This document shows positions 1 to 7,100 of a stretch of DNA of 7,100 nt, one piece after another. The notes under the pieces were generated by a model that did no database searches, had not been told where the DNA came from, and saw only the letters and a program-made list of their open reading frames with translations. How positions within the stretch are numbered: the stretch's first letter is position 1; each line of letters opens with the position of its first letter. Source of the DNA: Kiritimatiellales bacterium (lineage in GTDB: Bacteria; Verrucomicrobiota; Kiritimatiellia; Kiritimatiellales; Pontiellaceae); assembly GCA_030625905.1 (NCBI GenBank), contig DAOUQA010000111.1, positions 1-7,100 on the forward strand, read 5' to 3'. Both the position numbers and the translations under genes were made by a program.

Positions 1-457
1 AATCACAACCATCGCACTGGCAATACTCGCAGGAACCATCGCCGCGAACGGGCAACCGCAAGGTCGGCAGCGAGGACAGCGCCAGCAAAGATGCCCGGCG
101 TGCGGCGCACCGCGCGGCAGTCAACAAGGGCAACAGTTCAACCAAGGTCACCGTCGTCCCCAACAGGGAGCGTACGAACAGCAATACCACCACCAAGGTG
201 GAAGGCAGCAGAATCCACAGTTTGCGCGGCAGCAGTTCCAACAAGACCGGCAAGGACAGGGCAGGGCCAACCCACAGCAACGGGAGCAAATGACGAAAAA
301 AAGGCACCAGGCCGTCCTGAAACACTTCGATACCGATGGAGACGGACAGCTTTCCAAAAAAGAACGCCAAGCCGTTCGGGAAACCATAAACGAGCAGCGG
401 CACGGCAAACGCAGCGCGGTACCCAACCGTCCCGAACCACCGTTCGGCGAAGAATGA
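1..457 (+). CDS. Secreted Gln-rich EF-hand protein, 3' part only
   Basis: This reading frame is open from the window edge (first full codon at base 2) to TGA at 455-457, giving 151 visible residues with the true start upstream. The first residues (ITTIALAILAGTIAANG) look like the hydrophobic core and end of a signal peptide, so the protein is probably exported. Next come a CPAC motif (residues 31-34) and a low-complexity stretch rich in Gln, Gly, Arg and His to about residue 95. A canonical EF-hand loop, DTDGDGQLSKKE, follows at bases 329-364 (residues 110-121), with acidic ligands at positions 1, 3, 5 and 12, so it should bind calcium. The tail is charged and Pro-rich. Single-EF-hand, low-complexity secreted proteins are known in several environmental phyla, but the role is unknown. 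An overlapping frame (91-555) is also open; this one is preferred for its EF-hand, signal-like start and stop just before a terminator. Confidence 0.8.
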   Translation, partial: ITTIALAILAGTIAANGQPQGRQRGQRQQRCPACGAPRGSQQGQQFNQGHRRPQQGAYEQQYHHQGGRQQNPQFARQQFQQDRQGQGRANPQQREQMTKKRHQAVLKHFDTDGDGQLSKKERQAVRETINEQRHGKRSAVPNRPEPPFGEE

Positions 458-479
458 TGTATCCAAGGTGTTCAGATCA

Positions 480-519
480 GCGGTGCAAGGATTTATTCCC
501 CGTCCTTGTGCCGCTTTTT
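480..519 (+). terminator. Intrinsic terminator after the EF-hand gene
   Basis: A 12-bp stem pairs 480-491 (GCGGTGCAAGGA) with 503-514 (TCCTTGTGCCGC). Ten pairs are Watson-Crick and two are G-U wobbles. The loop has 11 nt and the stem is followed at once by five T (515-519). It lies 22 nt after the EF-hand stop codon and separates that gene from metH, so metH needs its own promoter. Confidence 0.87.
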
Positions 520-531
520 AGTGCCACAACA

Positions 532-561
532 TTGTCCTGTTTCAAAGAGTCCTAGTTTTAT
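532..561 (+). promoter_or_regulatory. Possible sigma-70-like promoter of metH
   Basis: The metH leader between the terminator and the gene is only about 100 nt, so a promoter should lie here. The best pair seen by eye is TTGTCC (532-537) and TTTTAT (556-561), spaced 18 nt. The -10 box is poor (4 of 6 against TATAAT). This is an inference from position plus weak similarity, and the organism's promoter consensus is unknown. Confidence 0.25.
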
Positions 562-567
562 ATTGTG

Positions 568-587
568 ATATCCGGATAAGCGGATGT
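568..587 (+). promoter_or_regulatory. Inverted repeat in metH leader, possible operator
   Basis: ATCCG (570-574) and CGGAT (581-585) form a perfect inverted repeat around a 6-nt centre, and A568/T587 also pair. A perfect 10-bp palindrome, TATCCGGATA (569-578), overlaps the left half. The site lies 35-54 nt before the metH start, just downstream of the possible promoter, where a repressor could act. Methionine-cycle genes are controlled by DNA-binding regulators in many bacteria (for example SahR or MetJ), but I do not match this site to any known motif. No SAM, SAH or cobalamin riboswitch fits in this leader. Confidence 0.35.
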
Positions 588-607
588 ATATTCCCGCCGC
601 TTGAAAC

Positions 608-612
608 GAGGA
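608..612 (+). promoter_or_regulatory. metH: Ribosome binding site deciding the metH start
   Basis: GAGGA lies 9 nt before the ATG at 622. The frame is also open to a TTG at 601, but that codon would put this Shine-Dalgarno sequence inside the coding region and has no comparable site before it. ATG 622 is therefore the likely start. Confidence 0.75.
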
Positions 613-621
613 TGGCTGGAT

Positions 622-4307
<3,686 letters not shown>

Positions 4308-4308
<1 letters not shown>

Positions 4309-4335
4309 CGTGACGAGTGAGCCGTGAGGCGTGAT
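4308..4335 (+). repeat. Left inverted-repeat arm of the cassette
   Basis: This arm is complementary to 4814-4841 except at 4317 (G opposite A4832). It contains four GTGA tetramers at an exact 7-nt period, starting at 4310, 4317, 4324 and 4331, separated by CGA, GCC and GGC. Its first base is the last base of the metH stop codon TAG. The last GTGA overlaps an in-frame GTG that could be read as a start for the enclosed gene. Confidence 0.92.
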
Positions 4336-4351
4336 CAAAAAAAGAGAATCA

Positions 4352-4813
4352 ATGAATTATTTAGAATGGGAAAAGAGTGTTCCAAGTGTCATTAAGGAAG
4401 ACTCGCTGTGGACAGTGGAGGCTTACCGGCTCTCTCTATTCTTGGCCGATATCAGCTGGCATGATGCAACCAAGCTTTCAAATGATCGCCGAACACGCTC
4501 TCTATCAGATCAGCTTTATCGCTCAGTCGGCTCCATCAGTGCAAATATCGAAGAAGGCTATTCTAAGCACAGCTCAAAGGATCGGGCTCGCTTCTATGAA
4601 TATGCGCTGGGATCTGCCCGTGAAAGCCGCGGATGGTACTACAAAGCCCGCCACGTGCTGGGCGAAGCCGTTGGTGATCACAGAATGGGACTTACAACCC
4701 AGATCGTTCGTCTATTGATCAAGATGGTTCCAGATCAACGCGGATATAAGATCACGGAAGACAGTCCCGAATACATCACTAAAAACCCTTTGCTAGAGGA
4801 TGTCCCCTTTTAA
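4352..4813 (+). CDS. Four-helix-bundle protein, 23S rRNA IVP family
   Basis: The 153-residue product belongs by its motifs to the family of proteins encoded in 23S rRNA intervening sequences (Pfam 23S_rRNA_IVP, related to Avd of diversity-generating retroelements). The recognisable core is LYRSVGSISANIEEGYSKH (55-73), followed by RFYEYALGSARES (80-92), the usual helix-2/helix-3 signature. WTVEAYRLSLFLADIS (20-35) is the likely first helix and LTTQIVRLLIKM is near the last. There is no signal peptide, membrane segment or catalytic motif; family members are small helical, often oligomeric proteins of uncertain, possibly nucleic-acid-related function. ATG 4352 is chosen because the in-frame GTG 4331 lies inside the repeat arm with no properly spaced ribosome site; AAAGAGAA before 4352 is a weak one. 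The GTG start would add seven residues (160 in all). The gene sits alone between repeat arms in a methionine operon, so a metabolic role is unlikely. Confidence 0.88.
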   Translation: MNYLEWEKSVPSVIKEDSLWTVEAYRLSLFLADISWHDATKLSNDRRTRSLSDQLYRSVGSISANIEEGYSKHSSKDRARFYEYALGSARESRGWYYKARHVLGEAVGDHRMGLTTQIVRLLIKMVPDQRGYKITEDSPEYITKNPLLEDVPF

Positions 4814-4841
4814 ATCACGCCTCACGGCTCAATCGTCACGC
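4814..4841 (+). repeat. Right inverted-repeat arm of the cassette
   Basis: This is the reverse complement of 4308-4335 with one mismatch. It begins at the base after the TAA stop of the four-helix-bundle gene. It shows the heptad pattern as TCAC, TCAC, TCAA, TCAC at 4816, 4823 (offset by the 7-nt period), 4830 region and 4837 region, the third copy carrying the mismatch. In RNA the two arms could pair into a long, nearly perfect stem enclosing the whole gene. Confidence 0.92.
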
Positions 4842-4863
4842 ATTTCAATCGAAGAAGAAAACT

Positions 4864-6693
4864 ATGAAAAACATCCTTGAACGCATTTCAGAACATCCCC
4901 TCATCTTCGACGGCGCAATGGGCACGATGATCTACTCGAAGGGCGTGTTCATCAATACGTGCTACGAGCATCTGTGTATCACCAGCCCCGGGCTGATCGG
5001 CGGCATCCATCAGGAATACGCCGATGCCGGGGCGGATGTGATCGAAACCAACTCGTTCGGCGCCAACCGCTTCAAGCTGCAGGAGCATGGGCTGGCCGAC
5101 CAACTGGAAGCGATCAACCGCGCCGCCGTCCGGCTGGCGCGCGAAGCTTCGGGCGACAACGCACTCGTTGCGGGATCCGTCGGCCCTCTCCTGAAATCCG
5201 GCCAAGTGTTTATCGAGAACCAAATCGATAAACTGGCTGGAACCTATCGCGAGCAAATGGCGGTGCTGGCCGACGAGGGCATCGACTTTTTCATGCTCGA
5301 AACCTTCACGCACATCCGGGAGGCGCAGCTTGCCGCCCGGGTGGCGAGGGAATTCGGGCTTCCCGTTTTCGTTTCCATGACCGTCGGCACGGGCGGCGAA
5401 ACCCAGAAAGGTCGCCCGGTCGAGCAGATTGCCCAGGCCTTGGAAAACGACAGCAACGTGGATGGCATCGGTCTCAACTGCGGAGGCGGCCCCGCTTCGG
5501 CCTATAGCAATGCCGAACGCGCTCTCCCTCTCGCCACGAAACCCTTTACCGTGATGGCCAACGCGGGCGCTCCGCAGGAGGTCGATGGACGAATGATCTA
5601 TATGTCCACCCCCGAATATTTCACTGAGTATGCCAAGAACATGATCCAGATCGGCGTGCGCGGGGTCGGCGGATGCTGCGGCACGACGCCGGCGCACATT
5701 GCCATGATGGCCAAGACGGTCAAATCGCTCACCGGCGTAAAAAAACATATCACCATCGAGAGCCATGCGACGGAGGATGCTCCGGAAGTCGACGTGGTTT
5801 CAATGGCTGAAAAATGCGCCTTCGCCGCCAAGCTCGCGCGCGGCGAGAAAGTCACCAGCGTCGAGATCACCCCGCCCCGCTCCATCGACCTCAAACCGAT
5901 GCTCGCCCAGTGCCAGACCTGCAAGGATGCGGGTATCGATGCGATCAATATTCCCGACGGCCCGCGCGCCAGCGCACGCATCTCGCCAATGGTCGCCGCG
6001 CTGGCGGTCGAGCGCGAAGTGGGTATTGAAACCGTGCTGCACTATTGCTGCCGCGACCGCAACTTAATTGGCATGCAGTCCGACCTGCTCGGCGGCTATG
6101 CCGGCGGCTTGCGCAACTATCTCATCATTACCGGCGACCCGCCCAAGCTCGGCAACTACCCGGATTCGACCCCCGTCTTCGACGTCGACGCCGTCGGCCT
6201 AACACAGGTCGTCAACAATCTCAACCACGGCATGGATGTGGGAGGGAACGTGATCGACCCACCGACCGGCATCCTGATCGGCGTGGGAGCGAACCCCTGC
6301 GCCGTCGAACCCAAGCGCGAACTACAGCACTACCTGAACAAGATCAACGCAGGCGCGGAATATGCCATCACCCAGCCCATCTTCGATCCCGAAGCCCTGT
6401 TTCGCTTCATGGATGCGGCGGAGGCCAAGGGCGGCAGCATCCCGATCGTCGCCGGCGTCTGGCCGCTGGTCTCGTTCCGCAATGCGGAGTTCCTTGCCAA
6501 CGAAGTGCCGGGAGTCGAAGTGCCTGATGCCATCCGCGAACGGATGAGCCACGCCAAGACCAAGGAAGACGGCCGCAGGCTCGGCATCGAGATTGCCCGT
6601 GAGATCCGCGACCGCATCGCCGACCGCGTTGCCGGCTACCAGGTCAGCGCCCCCTTCGGGATTGTGGAGTTGGCGTTGCAGGTGCTGGAATAG
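4864..6693 (+). CDS. Homocysteine methyltransferase/MTHFR fusion (YitJ-like)
   Basis: The 609-residue protein joins two enzymes, as in Bacillus subtilis YitJ. Residues about 1-290 form a homocysteine S-methyltransferase barrel (FDGAMGTMI near the start) with zinc ligands Cys206 (GLNCGGG), Cys271 and Cys272 (GGCCGTT). Residues about 315-609 form a flavin-dependent 5,10-methylenetetrahydrofolate reductase of the MetF family: Glu334 in SVEITPPRS, Asp425 in ITGDPPK and Gln504 in ITQPIFD correspond to catalytic and folate-contact residues of E. coli MetF (Glu28, Asp120, Gln183). The reductase makes 5-methyltetrahydrofolate, the methyl donor for the upstream MetH. The methyl donor of the N-terminal half is not evident from sequence; no cobalamin or pterin domain is present. 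ATG 4864 follows a purine-rich GAAGAAGAAA stretch, a weak ribosome site. Length and motifs indicate an intact gene, originally very close to metH if the intervening cassette was inserted. Confidence 0.95.
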   Translation: MKNILERISEHPLIFDGAMGTMIYSKGVFINTCYEHLCITSPGLIGGIHQEYADAGADVIETNSFGANRFKLQEHGLADQLEAINRAAVRLAREASGDNALVAGSVGPLLKSGQVFIENQIDKLAGTYREQMAVLADEGIDFFMLETFTHIREAQLAARVAREFGLPVFVSMTVGTGGETQKGRPVEQIAQALENDSNVDGIGLNCGGGPASAYSNAERALPLATKPFTVMANAGAPQEVDGRMIYMSTPEYFTEYAKNMIQIGVRGVGGCCGTTPAHIAMMAKTVKSLTGVKKHITIESHATEDAPEVDVVSMAEKCAFAAKLARGEKVTSVEITPPRSIDLKPMLAQCQTCKDAGIDAINIPDGPRASARISPMVAALAVEREVGIETVLHYCCRDRNLIGMQSDLLGGYAGGLRNYLIITGDPPKLGNYPDSTPVFDVDAVGLTQVVNNLNHGMDVGGNVIDPPTGILIGVGANPCAVEPKRELQHYLNKINAGAEYAITQPIFDPEALFRFMDAAEAKGGSIPIVAGVWPLVSFRNAEFLANEVPGVEVPDAIRERMSHAKTKEDGRRLGIEIAREIRDRIADRVAGYQVSAPFGIVELALQVLE

Positions 6694-6705
6694 AAAAACA
6701 ATTCG

Positions 6706-6766
6706 CACACAAAGCCACAGAGGCACAGAGGAGAACTCCTGCTTCGTGTCTTGGTGGCTTCGTGTG
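6706..6766. repeat. Imperfect palindromic repeat between convergent genes
   Basis: An imperfect inverted repeat of about 61 nt nearly fills the 80-nt gap between the fusion gene and gltX. CACAC (6706-6710) pairs with GTGTG (6762-6766) and AAGCCAC (6712-6718) with GTGGCTT (6754-6760). Further partial pairing continues inward to AGGAG-AA-CTCCT (6729-6740) at the tip. The left arm has an 8-nt rhythm (CACAAAGC, CACAGAGG, CACAGAGG). From memory, repeats of the type CACAGAGGCACAGAGG are dispersed in many environmental bacterial genomes. Read towards gltX's downstream side, the hairpin is followed after a short spacer by TTTTT, so it may also act as a poor terminator for gltX. Confidence 0.65.
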
Positions 6767-6773
6767 ATAAAAT

Positions 6774-7100
6774 TTACGCCAGAAACCGCTCAATTGCTTT
6801 ATTGATTCTGCCAAGCACGCGCTCGCGGCCGAGGATCTCCAGCATGGGAAAGAGTTCCGGCCCCGACTGGACACCGCAAAGGGCGATGCGCAAGGGCGCC
6901 ATTACCGCACCGAAACCGAGGCCAGAGGTTTCGATAAACTCGTGCAGCGCTTTGTCGGTGCCAGCTTCATCAAAGGTTTCCAGCGACTGGAAAATTTCGG
7001 CAACCTGATCGAGGGTTTCGCGGACACCGTCTTTCTGAAGCTTTTTACGGACGGCCTTTTCGTCGTATTCAAAATCGTCGGTGAAGAAATAGCCAGAAAG
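6774..7100 (-). CDS. gltX: Glutamyl-tRNA synthetase, C-terminal part only
   Basis: Read on the minus strand, the frame is open from the window edge to TAA at 6776-6774, giving 108 residues with the start outside the window. The sequence matches the C-terminal anticodon-binding region of class I glutamyl-tRNA synthetase: YFFTDDFEYD at the edge, then LHEFIETSGLGFGAVMAPLR, then ALCGVQSGPELFPMLEILG and a final RVLGRINKAI. These correspond to the usual PLR-A-G...GP-LF-ML-LLG-ERVL pattern near the end of GltX. The enzyme charges tRNA-Glu (in some bacteria also tRNA-Gln) in the cytoplasm. The catalytic HIGH and KMSKS regions are not visible, so discriminating versus non-discriminating type cannot be judged. 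The gene converges on the methionine operon and is unrelated in function. Confidence 0.93.
   Translation of the reverse strand, partial: LSGYFFTDDFEYDEKAVRKKLQKDGVRETLDQVAEIFQSLETFDEAGTDKALHEFIETSGLGFGAVMAPLRIALCGVQSGPELFPMLEILGRERVLGRINKAIERFLA

Noticed and set aside
138..440. Minus-strand ORFs opposite the EF-hand gene
   Set aside because: They are antisense shadows of a low-complexity Gln-rich gene with no recognisable motif or ribosome site.
91..555. 154-residue plus-strand ORF overlapping the EF-hand gene
   Set aside because: It runs past the intrinsic terminator, has Arg/Pro/Thr-rich composition typical of an out-of-frame reading and has no domain; the neighbouring frame encodes a perfect EF-hand and a signal-like start.
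520..621. Cobalamin, SAM or SAH riboswitch upstream of metH
   Set aside because: Only about 100 nt lie between the terminator and the start, too short for a cobalamin riboswitch, and none of the conserved core elements of SAM or SAH riboswitches can be seen.
4888..5766. 292-residue minus-strand ORF opposite the methyltransferase/MTHFR fusion
   Set aside because: It is antisense to well-conserved coding sequence in a GC-rich gene, where stop codons are rare in the mirrored frame; no recognisable domain is present.
6751..7008. Plus-strand ORF covering the region after the fusion gene
   Set aside because: The minus strand encodes a clear GltX C-terminus over the same bases, and the plus-strand ORF starts inside the palindromic repeat.

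Overview
The window reads as an ordinary bacterial chromosome segment with GC-rich, codon-biased genes (a sampled 60-base line of metH is about 63% GC). It carries a methionine/one-carbon operon interrupted by a small repeat-flanked gene cassette. A full-length cobalamin-dependent methionine synthase, a YitJ-type homocysteine methyltransferase/methylenetetrahydrofolate reductase fusion, a Gln-rich secreted EF-hand protein and dispersed short inverted repeats together suggest an environmental Gram-negative, possibly of the PVC group (Kiritimatiellota, Verrucomicrobiota or Lentisphaerota). That placement is an impression, since no rRNA or other decisive marker is present.

Layout. Bases 1-457 hold the 3' end of a gene for a small exported Gln/Gly-rich protein with one canonical EF-hand, followed by a strong intrinsic terminator (480-519). 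A roughly 100-base leader with a possible promoter and an ATCCG-N6-CGGAT inverted repeat precedes metH (622-4308). Directly after metH lies a 534-base unit (4308-4841): two 28-nt inverted arms matching at 27 of 28 positions, enclosing a four-helix-bundle gene of the 23S rRNA intervening-sequence protein family (4352-4813). Removing the unit would leave metH only 22 nt from the next gene, the fusion at 4864-6693. An imperfect palindromic repeat (6706-6766) sits between that gene and the convergent 3' end of gltX (minus strand, 6774-7100).

How the genes work together. The reductase half of the fusion makes 5-methyltetrahydrofolate, which MetH uses to methylate homocysteine to methionine. The fusion's own homocysteine-methyltransferase half is a second, cobalamin-domain-free paralogue of the MetH N-terminus. 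The four-helix-bundle gene has no evident part in this pathway and looks like a passenger.

The most interesting observation is that passenger. Its architecture (complementary ends, a lone IVP-family ORF, insertion into a transcribed unit without breaking the neighbours) resembles the intervening sequences known inside 23S rRNA genes, but here it lies between two protein-coding genes. Secondary observations are a possible dispersed-repeat fragment translated in-frame in a MetH linker, and the palindromic repeat at the metF/gltX junction.
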